A program made the position numbers and the translations under genes. From positions 1 to 17,207 of the forward strand of contig CAKOQV010000022.1 of assembly GCA_934101345.1 (NCBI GenBank): a DNA stretch of 17,207 bases, given 5' to 3'. Source of the stretch: an uncultured Bacilli bacterium (lineage in GTDB: Bacteria > Bacillota_I > Bacilli_A > RF39 > UBA660). Below, in pieces: positions 6,697 to 14,384 of this stretch. Within the stretch, counting starts at the first letter, position 1. The number at the start of each line of letters is the position of its first letter. The notes under the pieces are model-generated. The model saw only the letters and a list, made by a program, of their open reading frames with translations. It was not told where the DNA came from and made no database searches.

Positions 6697-6990
6697 CCTA
6701 AAAAAGATAGAATAAATAAAAAGATGCATGCATTTACTCATGGAGAAATTGCTCTTAATAATGCTACTAAATTATTTAAACTTAATGATACGGAAAAGGA
6801 TATGATACTTAGACATATGTGGCCTGTTACTTTAAAAATGCCAAAAACTAAAGAGGGATTTTTATTAACACTTGCTGATAAGTACTGTGCTATTATTGAA
6901 ACTAAGAATGATATAATGTATAATCTTAATAAAATATATTATTTTAATTATTTATATATTGCAGTAATTTTAATATTTAGAGGTATGTAA
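6697..6990 (+). pseudogene. Headless copy of the HD-domain gene
   Basis: Contains codons 78-174 of the HD gene at 748, in frame to the same stop. It lacks the first 77 codons, including the metal ligands H39, H68 and D69, so it cannot be an active hydrolase. Relative to the intact gene it has V83I and K94E plus two silent changes. The open frame extends upstream to a TTG at 6670 but has no ribosome site there, and the added residues are insert sequence. It marks the right edge of the insert. Confidence 0.85.
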
Positions 6991-7017
6991 AAAAATCTAT
7001 AAACATTACATTTATAG
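6989..7017 (-). terminator. Minus-strand terminator, right copy
   Basis: Identical to 1271-1299: 7-bp stem with a T-run when read on the minus strand. Confidence 0.5.
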
Positions 7018-7108
7018 GCCCTTTTCTACTACTAATGGATTAAAATTATTTATTGCCTCAATTAACTTTGGATGTCTAATTATAAAAGAAAACTTCCTAT
7101 TAATTTTG

Positions 7109-7136
7109 AAGAATAGACTAGTAATAGTCTTTTCTT
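7109..7136 (+). terminator. Possible terminator hairpin, right copy
   Basis: Identical to 1391-1418: 12-bp stem with one mismatch, GTAA loop, T-rich 3' arm. It lies directly upstream of the extended -10 at 7139. Confidence 0.35.
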
Positions 7137-7138
7137 TA

Positions 7139-7147
7139 TGTTAAAAT
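7139..7147 (+). promoter_or_regulatory. Extended -10 element of the coiled-coil gene
   Basis: TGTTAAAAT, the presumed original of the promoter duplicated at 1421-1429. Predicted start near 7154, with AGGGG (7156-7160) before ATG 7170. Confidence 0.55.
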
Positions 7148-7169
7148 TAAATTATAGGGGATGTATATA

Positions 7170-7727
7170 ATGAAAGAAGATACTTTAACTCAAATAAAAA
7201 ATGAAGTGGAAATAACAAAATTAAATATTGAAAAAAATAATACAATGTTAAAAAGAATTAAAGAACTTGAAAAGAATCGTTATGTTAGAGAATATCTTAA
7301 TTTAGTTGGTTTATCTAATACTAAGCAAAAATTTATTACTGATACTGATGATGAGATAATATCACAAATATATGATAAATATATTCATAGAATAGATGAA
7401 AGGGATACTAATGGGATATATATTTATCTTGGTACTTTTAGATATTCTAGTACTGCTGATATAGTTTCTCTTGGTGATGATAGAGTTAGTTATGATGATG
7501 ATAGAGCAGACTATAGATTATATCAAGATTTAGAACAACTTGCTTCATTGGTTGTTAATATCAAAGATTGTAAGGCTTTTGAAGAGAATAATACTATTAT
7601 TAATCCTAACGGTTATTTTAAAAGTAGAGAATACTACAAAATACAAAAAGAATTCTTTATTACTGCAGTTAAGAAGGGACAAGAAACCGCTAGAAGGAGA
7701 ATTTTAAAGAAATATCCTGAATTATAA
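7170..7727 (+). CDS. Hypothetical protein with N-terminal coiled coil
   Basis: A 185-residue protein that I do not recognise. Residues 1-40 are heptad-like and highly charged (MKEDTLTQIKNEVEITKLNI, then KNNTMLKRIKELEKNR). The middle has an acidic VSLGDDRVSYDDDRADY stretch, and the C-terminus is basic (RRRILKKYPEL). There is no signal peptide or TM, so it is probably cytosolic. ATG 7170 is preferred over the in-frame ATG 7161 because AGGGG (7156-7160) lies 9 bases before it. It is probably the natural downstream neighbour of the HD gene at 748, from which it was separated by the insert; its first codons were copied to 1452. No function can be given. Confidence 0.7.
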   Translation: MKEDTLTQIKNEVEITKLNIEKNNTMLKRIKELEKNRYVREYLNLVGLSNTKQKFITDTDDEIISQIYDKYIHRIDERDTNGIYIYLGTFRYSSTADIVSLGDDRVSYDDDRADYRLYQDLEQLASLVVNIKDCKAFEENNTIINPNGYFKSREYYKIQKEFFITAVKKGQETARRRILKKYPEL

Positions 7728-7747
7728 TAATTAGTATTGGCTTATAT

Positions 7748-7821
7748 ATGATAGATATGGATGATATATCATTTATAGACTACTGGCTATAAATGACACT
7801 CTAAGATTATAGCTTAGAGTG
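7748..7821. repeat. Cluster of three inverted repeats in the intergenic region before guaD
   Basis: A perfect 12-bp palindrome ATGATATATCAT (7761-7772), then an 8-bp stem ATTTATAG/CTATAAAT (7771-7778 with 7787-7794, loop ACTACTGG), then a 9-bp stem CACTCTAAG/CTTAGAGTG (7797-7805 with 7813-7821). No T-run follows, so none is a standard terminator. It could be an RNA structure or small RNA downstream of the 7170 gene, or a binding site. I could not match it to a known riboswitch. Confidence 0.55.
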
Positions 7822-7867
7822 AACAATATAAAAATAATATAATATAATAGATTTTTTCTTAGAAATT

Positions 7868-7876
7868 TGATACAAT
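7868..7876 (+). promoter_or_regulatory. Extended -10 promoter of guaD
   Basis: TGATACAAT; no convincing -35. Predicted transcription start near 7883, giving a leader of about 20 bases that holds AAAGGAG (7888-7894). Confidence 0.6.
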
Positions 7877-7901
7877 ATTTATATGATAAAGGAGAATAAA
7901 A

Positions 7902-8363
7902 ATGGATAATATAATGAAATTTGGCATAGATGAAGCTAGAAAAACAATGAACGAAAACAAAGGTGGTCCTTTTGGAGCAGTTATTACTGATAAAGAGGGT
8001 AATATTATTAGTGTCGCCTCTAATAGAGTACTAGAACTACATGATGCTACTGCTCATGCTGAGGTAATGGCTATTAGAAAAGCAGGTGAAAAACTAGGTA
8101 CTCATGATTTATCTGGTTGTATTTTATATGCTACTGGATATCCTTGTCCTATGTGTTTATCCGCTATTATATGGGCAAATATAAAAAAAGTATATTATGG
8201 TACTAATTTAAAGGATGCTGAAGATATTGGTTTTAGAGATGATTTTATATATAATTATATTAATAATAAAGATAAAGATATCTTAGATTTAGTAGAACTT
8301 AACCATGATGAATGTTTAGAACTATTTAATGAATATAAAGATAAGAACAAAGAGATATATTAA
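7902..8363 (+). CDS. guaD: Guanine deaminase-like nucleobase/nucleoside deaminase
   Basis: A 153-residue member of the zinc cytidine/deoxycytidylate-deaminase superfamily. The zinc ligands and catalytic Glu are H52 and E54 (TAHAEV) and C82/C85 (PCPMC). The GGPFGAVI start (21-28), the GFRDDFIY stretch and the lysine/tyrosine-ending tail closely resemble Bacillus GuaD, which converts guanine to xanthine in purine salvage and breakdown. The last residues (KDKNKEIY) also match the GuaD tail, which reaches into the neighbouring subunit's active site in that family. A tRNA-adenosine deaminase (TadA) is less likely because of this C-terminal region. AAAGGAG lies 7 bases before ATG 7902. Its TAA overlaps the ribosome site of the pyrophosphatase gene, so the two are co-transcribed. 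Confidence 0.82.
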   Translation: MDNIMKFGIDEARKTMNENKGGPFGAVITDKEGNIISVASNRVLELHDATAHAEVMAIRKAGEKLGTHDLSGCILYATGYPCPMCLSAIIWANIKKVYYGTNLKDAEDIGFRDDFIYNYINNKDKDILDLVELNHDECLELFNEYKDKNKEIY

Positions 8364-8376
8364 GGAGGAGATATAT

Positions 8377-9996
8377 ATGGAAAAAGTCTATATATTTGGT
8401 CATAGAAATCCTGATACTGATAGTGTTACTGCCGCTATTACACTATCTTATTTAAAAAATAGATTAGGTATGAATACTGTACCAGCAGTACTTAGTTCAA
8501 TTAACTTAGAATCTAAGTTTGCTCTTAATTATTTTGGAGTAGAAGAACCTATATTTTTAAATGATGTTAATATTAAGATTAAGGATTTGGAATATACTAA
8601 AAATTATACTGTTAAAGAGAATGATTCTATATATGAAGCATATTATAGAATGAATAAAGCTGGTATTAGTAAGATACCTACTGTTGATAAAGATAAAAAC
8701 TTACTTGGTATTCTTGGTATGAAGGATATTGCTAAAGATCAGTTTTCTTTTAACTATAGTTATGTTAATGCTACTTATGATAATATTTGTGAAGTTATTA
8801 AAGGTAAAAGCATACTTAGATTTGATGATAATATAGATGGTAATCTACTAGTGGCATCTTACAAGAGTACTACTTTTATCGAAGAAATTAATTTGGATAA
8901 AGATAGTATCTTAATTGTAGGTGATAGACATAGTATAATAGAGTATGCTGTTAATGCTGGTATTAAATTAATTGTGATTACTGGTAATAATGAGATAAAG
9001 AGAGAACATATTGATATAGCAAGAAAAAATAATGTTAATATTATTATTACTCCTTATAATACATTAGAAACTACTAAAGTATTTAATTTATGTAATAATG
9101 TTACTACTATTCTTAATACTGAAAAAGTTCTATGTGTTAATGAGAATGATTCTATTAATGATTTTATTAAACTTGCTAATAAAACTAGATATAGTTATTA
9201 CCCTGTCCTTGATAGGAAAAATAGATGTAAGGGTATTATAAGACTATCTGATGTTGGTTTTTCTCATAAAAAGAGTGTTATTTTAGTAGATCATAATTCT
9301 TATGAACAATCTGCGATTGGTCTCGAAGATGCTAATATACTTGAAATTATTGACCACCATAATATTGGTACCATTGGTACTAATATGCCTATTAGTTTTA
9401 GAAATATGCCTGTAGGTAGTACTAATACTATTATTTATTATTTATATAAAGAGCATAGAATTACTATTCCTAAAAAAATGGCAGGTCTTATGTTATCTGG
9501 TATATTATCTGATACACTAATTCTTACTAGTCCTACTACTACTGATAAAGATGTTGTAGCAGTCAAAGATCTTAGTAAAATAGCTAAAGTTAATTATAAA
9601 GATTATGGATATAAAATGATTAAGGCTGGTTCTTCTCTTGAAGGTATGACTATGGAACAAGTACTTTATAAAGATTATAAGAACTATGTTATTAAAGGTA
9701 ATAAAGTTGGTTTGGGTCAAGTTATTACTACTGATATTAATGATGTTCTTAATAATATGAATGAATATATTGATTTACTTAATACTATTAGTGAAAAGAA
9801 TAATTACTTATTTGTATGTTTATTTGTTACTGATATATTAGAAAATGGTACTTATGTTCTTTATAGTGATAGAGCAAAAGATATTTTAGAATCTGCTTTT
9901 AACATTGATAATATTGAAGAGGGTATGTTCTTAAAGGGTATTGTATCTAGAAAGCAGCAAATACTTCCAAAAATTATGAATGATATGGATCAATAA
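8377..9996 (+). CDS. ppaC: Manganese-dependent inorganic pyrophosphatase with CBS and DRTGG-type insert
   Basis: A 539-residue family II pyrophosphatase (PPi to 2 Pi), a cytosolic DHH phosphoesterase. The metal ligands H9, D13 and D15 are in GHRNPDTDS, followed by D305 (LVDHNS) and the DHH motif D326-H327-H328 (IIDHHNIG). The C-terminal DHHA2 domain carries the SRKQQ signature (524-528) that binds substrate. Between them, at about 60-300, lie two CBS segments (for example KAGISKIPTVDKDKNLLGIL and KTRYSYYPVLDRKNRCKGII) around a DRTGG-like region. In this subfamily these bind adenine nucleotides and control activity. The enzyme is longer than the 310-residue plain form because of this insert. 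ATG 8377 is chosen over the upstream in-frame ATG 8329 because AAGGAGG (8362-8368) lies 8 bases before it. Confidence 0.92.
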   Translation: MEKVYIFGHRNPDTDSVTAAITLSYLKNRLGMNTVPAVLSSINLESKFALNYFGVEEPIFLNDVNIKIKDLEYTKNYTVKENDSIYEAYYRMNKAGISKIPTVDKDKNLLGILGMKDIAKDQFSFNYSYVNATYDNICEVIKGKSILRFDDNIDGNLLVASYKSTTFIEEINLDKDSILIVGDRHSIIEYAVNAGIKLIVITGNNEIKREHIDIARKNNVNIIITPYNTLETTKVFNLCNNVTTILNTEKVLCVNENDSINDFIKLANKTRYSYYPVLDRKNRCKGIIRLSDVGFSHKKSVILVDHNSYEQSAIGLEDANILEIIDHHNIGTIGTNMPISFRNMPVGSTNTIIYYLYKEHRITIPKKMAGLMLSGILSDTLILTSPTTTDKDVVAVKDLSKIAKVNYKDYGYKMIKAGSSLEGMTMEQVLYKDYKNYVIKGNKVGLGQVITTDINDVLNNMNEYIDLLNTISEKNNYLFVCLFVTDILENGTYVLYSDRAKDILESAFNIDNIEEGMFLKGIVSRKQQILPKIMNDMDQ

Positions 9997-10020
9997 AGTG
10001 TTTAATTTATTTAAATACTT
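9996..10020 (+). other. Hairpin after the pyrophosphatase gene
   Basis: AAGTGTTTAA pairs with TTAAATACTT (10011-10020) through ten pairs with one G-U, loop of five. No T-run follows, so it may stabilise the mRNA end or terminate only weakly. Nothing else is recognised in 9997-10101. Confidence 0.35.
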
Positions 10021-10101
10021 AGATAATATTTACCTAAAAGACATATTATAAAATTTCTCTTTAAATATATTAAATTAATGGTCTTAAGTATGCATTTTTG
10101 T

Positions 10102-10130
10102 TTGACTTTTATGTTTAATTATTGTATCAT
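10102..10130 (+). promoter_or_regulatory. Promoter of the small membrane protein gene
   Basis: TTGACT (10102-10107), a 17-bp spacer and TATCAT (10125-10130). Predicted start near 10137, which rules out the upstream in-frame TTG at 10136 as translation start. Confidence 0.65.
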
Positions 10131-10165
10131 ATTTATTGTACAAAAGGAAAGTTGGTGTTAGTTAT

Positions 10166-10654
10166 ATGAATGATATATATAATGATTATACTAATAAATT
10201 AAATGATATTAGTTTTCAAATTAGTAATACAGATGAAAATATTAATGATTGCAATAGAAAAATTATTTTACTAGATAAATATGGAAAGATATGTTTATTT
10301 ATTTCTTCAATTGGTATTTTAAGTTTTATTGGTATGGTCTCATTTAATTTTTCAGGATTTTTATCTATTTCGTCACTAGCTTTATCAGGTATATTTATTA
10401 CTTGTTCCACATACTTAGAGCACTGCTCTGTTAAGGAAAATCGTAATCTGATGTTAGAAGAGGAAAGAAAATTTGGATTAAAAAATAAGTATAACGAAAT
10501 AAATAGTATTCTTAAACAATTAAGTTTAGATTATGAAAGAGATTTTTCTCTTGATCAAAGTGAAATTAAAAACTATACTAATATTGATACTAATATTGAT
10601 ACTAAAAATAATAAAAAGGTAAAAAAACTGGTAAAAAGTTTAGATGATAAATAA
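10166..10654 (+). CDS. Small two-TM protein with coiled-coil flanks, unknown
   Basis: A 162-residue protein that I do not recognise. A polar helical N-terminus (1-40) leads into two adjacent TM segments (about 41-60, KICLFISSIGILSFIGMVSF, and 64-84). A charged, probably coiled-coil cytoplasmic tail (88-125) and a lysine-rich end follow. The tail contains a repeated TNID (12-base repeat ACTAATATTGAT twice, 10577-10600). The ribosome site for ATG 10166 is only GGTG (10154-10157); a better AAAAGGAAAG (10142-10151) is too far away. It stands alone, with its own promoter and a strong terminator. The hairpin-like TM topology suggests a membrane-associated scaffold, but no function is claimed. Confidence 0.7.
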   Translation: MNDIYNDYTNKLNDISFQISNTDENINDCNRKIILLDKYGKICLFISSIGILSFIGMVSFNFSGFLSISSLALSGIFITCSTYLEHCSVKENRNLMLEEERKFGLKNKYNEINSILKQLSLDYERDFSLDQSEIKNYTNIDTNIDTKNNKKVKKLVKSLDDK

Positions 10655-10657
10655 AAG

Positions 10658-10697
10658 AAAAGTATATTTATTAATATTCAAATAAATATACTTTTTT
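10658..10697 (+). terminator. Strong terminator (bidirectional) after the small membrane protein
   Basis: A 15-bp perfect stem (10658-10672 with 10681-10695), an 8-base loop and a T-run. The A-run on the other side would allow termination on both strands. Confidence 0.88.
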
Positions 10698-10730
10698 ATT
10701 TAATTTTTTGTTTCTTATTTTGATGAAATC

Positions 10731-10739
10731 TGCTATAAT
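10731..10739 (+). promoter_or_regulatory. Extended -10 promoter of ackA-nrnA
   Basis: TGCTATAAT; the -35 region (TTTCTT, 10711-10716, 17-bp spacing) is poor, as expected for an extended -10 promoter. It leads into GAAAGAGGTG (10746-10755) before ATG 10761. Confidence 0.72.
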
Positions 10740-10760
10740 ATAGGAGAAAGAGGTGTTATA

Positions 10761-11945
10761 ATGATTATATTATCAGTAAATGCTGGTAGTTCATCTTTAA
10801 AATTTACTGGATTTGAGATGCCTAGTGAAGATGTTCTAATCAGTGGTGTATTTGAAAGAATAGGAATTGATAATAGTTTTTATACTATTAAAGTAAATGG
10901 TGAAAAGATTAAGAAAGAGGTAGAATTACCTAATCATAAAGTTGCTTTTGAAATTTTAATTAAAGAACTTATGGATAATAAGATTGTTGAATCTTTGGAT
11001 GAAATTAAAGGTGTAGGACATAGAATTGTACAAGGTGGTGCTTATTTTGATAAGACTGTAATTGCCGATGATGATGCTGTTAGTAAAATTGATGAACTAG
11101 CTAGTTTAGCTCCTTTACATAACCATGCCGCTATTGTAGGTATTAATGCCGCTAAAGAAGTTATGCCTAATGCTGTTCAGACTGTTGTATTTGATACAGC
11201 CTTCCATCAAACTATGGCTCCTTGTGAATACATGTATGCCGTACCTTATGCTTGGTATAAAGAATATGGTATTAGAAAATATGGTGCACATGGTACTAGT
11301 CATAAATATGTTTCTCAAAGAATGAATGAAATTCTTGGTAGAAATGATACTAAACTTATTACTTGCCACATTGGTAATGGTGCTTCAATTAGTGCTGTTA
11401 AAGATGGTAAATGTGTTGATACTTCAATGGGGCTTACTCCTAATGCTGGATTAATTATGGGTTCAAGATGTGGTGATATGGATGCTACGGTTGTTACTTA
11501 TGCTATGGAAAAGACTGGTATGACTCCTAAAGAAATGGATACTGTACTTAATAAACAAAGTGGATTACTTGGAATAAGTGGTGTATCTAGTGATTCAAGA
11601 GACATTGAAGATGGTATTAAAAATGGTAATGAAAGATGTATTTTAGCACAAGAAATGTATGTAAAGAGAATAGTTGAATATATTGCTAAATACTATGTTC
11701 TTCTTGGCGGCTGTGATGCCATCGTATTTACTGCTGGTGTTGGAGAAAACTCTATTAGTACTAGAAAAGAAATTCTTGATAAACTTGCAGTACTTGGTAT
11801 TAAAGTAGATGAAGAAGCTAACAATGTTAGAGGCGAAGAAAGAAAAATTACTACTGATGACTCTGCTGTTCCTGCTTACATCATTCCTACTAATGAAGAG
11901 TTAATGATTGCTAAAGACACTTATTCATTAGTATTACAAGGATAA
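10761..11945 (+). CDS. ackA: Acetate kinase
   Basis: A 394-residue ASKHA-fold kinase of the usual length that interconverts acetyl phosphate plus ADP with acetate plus ATP, the ATP-yielding step of acetate fermentation. Visible signatures are the N-terminal NAGSSSLK (7-14), the VVFDTAFH block with D145, YGAHGTSH with the active-site-type H177, HIGNGAS, the substrate-loop GLTPNAGLIMGSRCGDMD and the adenosine-binding FTAGVGENS. The phosphotransacetylase partner is not next to it. nrnA starts one base after the stop, so the two form an operon. Codons are strongly biased to GGT, ACT and GCT, consistent with high expression. Confidence 0.97.
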   Translation: MIILSVNAGSSSLKFTGFEMPSEDVLISGVFERIGIDNSFYTIKVNGEKIKKEVELPNHKVAFEILIKELMDNKIVESLDEIKGVGHRIVQGGAYFDKTVIADDDAVSKIDELASLAPLHNHAAIVGINAAKEVMPNAVQTVVFDTAFHQTMAPCEYMYAVPYAWYKEYGIRKYGAHGTSHKYVSQRMNEILGRNDTKLITCHIGNGASISAVKDGKCVDTSMGLTPNAGLIMGSRCGDMDATVVTYAMEKTGMTPKEMDTVLNKQSGLLGISGVSSDSRDIEDGIKNGNERCILAQEMYVKRIVEYIAKYYVLLGGCDAIVFTAGVGENSISTRKEILDKLAVLGIKVDEEANNVRGEERKITTDDSAVPAYIIPTNEELMIAKDTYSLVLQG

Positions 11946-11946
11946 T

Positions 11947-12897
11947 ATGAATATATATAAGCAAATATTTAAAGTAATTAAAAAATATGATACCATTGTT
12001 ATAGCAAGACATATTGGTGCTGATCCTGATGCTTTAGGCTCTCAGTTTGCACTTAAGGAAATAATCTTAAAGACTTTTCCTAATAAAAAAGTATATGCTG
12101 TTGGTAATCCTGCAAGTAGATTTAAGTTTTTTGGAAATAATGAAAAGATAGATAACATCGATACTACTAAAGGACTACTTATTGTTTTGGATACTCCAGA
12201 TATTAAGAGAATTGATGGTGTTAATCTTAATAACTTTGAATATGTTATTAAAATAGATCATCATCCTATTATTGATAAGTATGCAAATATTGAATTAATT
12301 GATGATAATTCTTGTAGTACTAGTCAATTAATTCTTGAATTCGTATTTAATAATAAAATCGAAATAAATAAGGAGATAGGAGAAAAATTATACTTAGGAA
12401 TTGTTGGTGATACCGATAGATTCTTACATGATTATACATCTCCTAAAACATTTAGTTTAGTTACTAGATTACTTGAAGAAACTAATATAGACTTTACTTC
12501 TTTATATAAAGTCTTATATCAAAGACCTATTTCTGAGATTAGATTTGAAGGATATATTTATCAAAACTTAACTCTTACTGAAAATGGTGTTGCTTATATT
12601 AAAATTACAGATAGAAAGTTAAAGGAATTTGGTGTAGATAGTGCTGCTGCTGGAAACATGATTAATGATTTAAAATTTGTTAATGAAATTGTTGTATGGG
12701 TATTTCTTACTGAGGATATTAAGAGTAATTTAATAAGAGCAAATATAAGATCTGTTGGTCCTTATATAAATGATGTTGCCACTAAATTCGGTGGTGGTGG
12801 TCATAAATATGCTTCTGGAGTTAAGCTTAAGACTTGGGGAGATTCCGATAAATTAATTAATGAACTTGATGAGTTAGTTAAGAATTATAAAGACTAA
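11947..12897 (+). CDS. nrnA: DHH-DHHA1 nanoRNase / pAp phosphatase (NrnA-like)
   Basis: A 316-residue DHH phosphoesterase. The metal-binding residues are H22, D26 and D28 (RHIGADPDALGS), D82 (LDTPD), D104-H105-H106 (IDHHP) and D155 (GDTDR). The DHHA1 domain ends with the substrate-binding GGGGHKYASG (from 282). NrnA-type enzymes degrade 2-5-nt RNA and dephosphorylate 3'-phosphoadenosine 5'-phosphate; some members cleave the c-di-AMP product pApA. Which of these dominates here cannot be told. AAGGAT (11939-11944) overlaps the ackA stop, so translation is coupled. A terminator at 12938-12968 overlaps the rpoD promoter. Confidence 0.9.
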   Translation: MNIYKQIFKVIKKYDTIVIARHIGADPDALGSQFALKEIILKTFPNKKVYAVGNPASRFKFFGNNEKIDNIDTTKGLLIVLDTPDIKRIDGVNLNNFEYVIKIDHHPIIDKYANIELIDDNSCSTSQLILEFVFNNKIEINKEIGEKLYLGIVGDTDRFLHDYTSPKTFSLVTRLLEETNIDFTSLYKVLYQRPISEIRFEGYIYQNLTLTENGVAYIKITDRKLKEFGVDSAAAGNMINDLKFVNEIVVWVFLTEDIKSNLIRANIRSVGPYINDVATKFGGGGHKYASGVKLKTWGDSDKLINELDELVKNYKD

Positions 12898-12937
12898 TTT
12901 GTATATGATATTATAAACTAATTATAGGTCAATTATT

Positions 12938-12968
12938 AAAGGGTTAAACTTATGTTTGACTTTTTTTT
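12938..12968 (+). terminator. Terminator of ackA-nrnA, overlapping the rpoD promoter
   Basis: AAAGGGTTAAAC (12938-12949) pairs with GTTTGACTTTTT (12954 on) around TTAT, with G-U pairs, ending in a run of eight T. The TTGACT in its 3' arm is also the rpoD -35 box. Confidence 0.65.
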
Positions 12969-12984
12969 AATGTTATGATAGAAT
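12956..12984 (+). promoter_or_regulatory. Consensus-like promoter of rpoD
   Basis: TTGACT (12956-12961), a 17-bp spacer and TAGAAT (12979-12984) preceded by TGA. The best full promoter in the window. Leader of about 45 bases ending in AAGGAGG (13024-13030). Confidence 0.8.
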
Positions 12985-13035
12985 ATAAAATCGCTGAAGG
13001 GGAAGAGACTGCAAAGTAATTTTAAGGAGGTTTTT

Positions 13036-14286
13036 ATGGATAAAATAATTAATGAAATTAGTAATATTAAAGTATTGAATTTAAAAGAATATAATAATCT
13101 TATTAGTAGATATGGTATTAATGATGTTAATCTAGCATTTAAGCAAATACTAAATCTTAGTACTAAAAAACAAGAATTACTAAAATTATATAGTATTGCT
13201 TTTATCGTTATTGATATAACTAGTCAAAATAAAGTAAATAACATTTATGGTTTTTTATGTAATAAATATGGTCAAGATGTAGTAGATAAGTTTATATCAG
13301 AATATGAAATATCAATTCTATCTTTTATTGATGATGATAAAATTAATGAATTACTCAATGCCGCGATTGACTTTGAAGAAACAAGAGAAAACTTAAATAA
13401 CGAAGAAAAAAGTAATGATGAAAACATTGATAACAATAACTTTTATACTGATAGTGACTCTGTCAAGGTGTATTTAAAGGAAATTGGTAGTTTACCTTTA
13501 TTAAAAGCTGAAGAAGAAAAGGCTATAGCAATTGCCACTAAAAAAGGGGATGAAAAAGCCAGAAAAAAATTAATTGAATCTAATTTGAGACTTGTCGTTT
13601 CTATAGCTAAGCATTTTGCAAATCGTGGACTTTCTCTTTTGGATTTAATACAAGAAGGAAATCTTGGTCTTATGAAAGCTGTAGAAAAATTTGATCCTTA
13701 TAAAGGATTTAAATTTAGTACTTATGCCACTTGGTGGATTAGGCAAGCTATTACTAGAGCACTTGCCGATCATGCTAATACTATAAGAATTCCTGTTCAT
13801 GCCCATGAACTTATTGAAAAAATTAATAGAACAAAAAAAATCTTAATAATGACTAATTCTGGTGAACCAAGTGATGAAGAGGTGGCAAAGTATCTAAATA
13901 TTGATGTAGCAAAAATTGAAGAAGCTAAGTTAATAATGGAAAAAACAAATTTGATCTCTTTAGATACTCCTATTAAATCTGATGGAGATAGAGAACATTC
14001 TGTTATTGGAGATTTTATTCCTAGTACTGATGATGATCCGGAGGAAATTGCTTATAAAATGGCACTTGAAGAAACTATCAAAGAAGTTTTAGCCACTTTA
14101 AATCCTAGGGAACAAAAAGTTTTAGAGTTAAGATTTGGACTTAATGGCAATAAAATTTTTACACTAGATGAAATTGGCCAAATGCTTGACGTTACTAGAG
14201 AAAGAATTAGGCAAATTGAAAATAAAGCTATAAGAAAAATGAAAGTTCCTACTAGGAGAAAAAATTTAGATCCTTTTATTAAATAA
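13036..14286 (+). CDS. rpoD: Primary sigma-70 factor (RpoD/SigA)
   Basis: A 416-residue sigma factor. The N-terminal 138 residues are a poorly conserved region 1.1-like segment ending in an acidic, Asn-rich linker. Region 1.2 starts at DSVKVYLKEIG (139). Regions 2.1-2.4 include SNLRLVVSIAKHFANRG, DLIQEGNLGLMKAVEKFDP and the -10-reading YATWWIRQAITRAL (W233, W234). Region 3 starts at RIPVHAHELIEKIN, and region 4.2 has the helix-turn-helix TLDEIGQMLDVTRERIRQIE (376-395). The complete regions and the conserved RERIRQIENKA block mark it as the housekeeping sigma, not a sporulation or ECF factor. Region 3.0 reads PVHAHELIEKIN where PVHMxETINK is usual. dnaG, the common partner of rpoD, is not beside it. 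Confidence 0.93.
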   Translation: MDKIINEISNIKVLNLKEYNNLISRYGINDVNLAFKQILNLSTKKQELLKLYSIAFIVIDITSQNKVNNIYGFLCNKYGQDVVDKFISEYEISILSFIDDDKINELLNAAIDFEETRENLNNEEKSNDENIDNNNFYTDSDSVKVYLKEIGSLPLLKAEEEKAIAIATKKGDEKARKKLIESNLRLVVSIAKHFANRGLSLLDLIQEGNLGLMKAVEKFDPYKGFKFSTYATWWIRQAITRALADHANTIRIPVHAHELIEKINRTKKILIMTNSGEPSDEEVAKYLNIDVAKIEEAKLIMEKTNLISLDTPIKSDGDREHSVIGDFIPSTDDDPEEIAYKMALEETIKEVLATLNPREQKVLELRFGLNGNKIFTLDEIGQMLDVTRERIRQIENKAIRKMKVPTRRKNLDPFIK

Positions 14287-14288
14287 TT

Positions 14289-14320
14289 AGATATAAGTAC
14301 AAGTTGCTTATATCTTTTTT
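14289..14320 (+). terminator. Terminator of rpoD
   Basis: A 9-bp stem AGATATAAG/CTTATATCT (14289-14297 with 14307-14315), a 9-base loop and a run of six T. Confidence 0.88.
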
Positions 14321-14330
14321 ACTCTAATAG

Positions 14331-14359
14331 TTTTCAAAATGCTACAAAAGTGTTATAAT
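14331..14359 (+). promoter_or_regulatory. Extended -10 promoter of the suf operon
   Basis: TTTTCA (14331-14336), a 17-bp spacer and TATAAT (14354-14359) preceded by TGT. No obvious repressor palindrome is seen around it. Confidence 0.72.
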
Positions 14360-14384
14360 TATTAGGAAAAGAGGGATAGAGGAT

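Larger units (their letters stand above)
6697..7201. repeat. 505-bp direct repeat, right copy
   Basis: Counterpart of 979-1483. It starts at CCT (codon 78 of the HD gene) directly after unrelated insert sequence and continues into the intact gene at 7170, so this copy is joined to the original downstream neighbour. Confidence 0.97.

Noticed and set aside
6670..6990. Open frame beginning at TTG 6670 as a complete small HD-like gene
   Set aside because: No ribosome site or promoter; the first residues are insert sequence and the metal-binding half is missing. Treated as a pseudogene from 6697.
7728..7901. Purine riboswitch upstream of guaD
   Set aside because: The hairpins lie upstream of the guaD promoter at 7868 and lack the conserved loop and junction bases of purine riboswitches.
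8329..8376. Upstream in-frame ATG of the pyrophosphatase
   Set aside because: It lies inside guaD and has no ribosome site, whereas ATG 8377 has AAGGAGG and begins right before the conserved GHRNPDTDS motif.
10136..10165. TTG start of the small membrane protein
   Set aside because: It coincides with the predicted transcription start (10137), so it could not be translated from this promoter.
10577..10600. Tandem 12-base repeat ACTAATATTGAT
   Set aside because: Only two units in a low-complexity coding tail; probably replication slippage with no further meaning.
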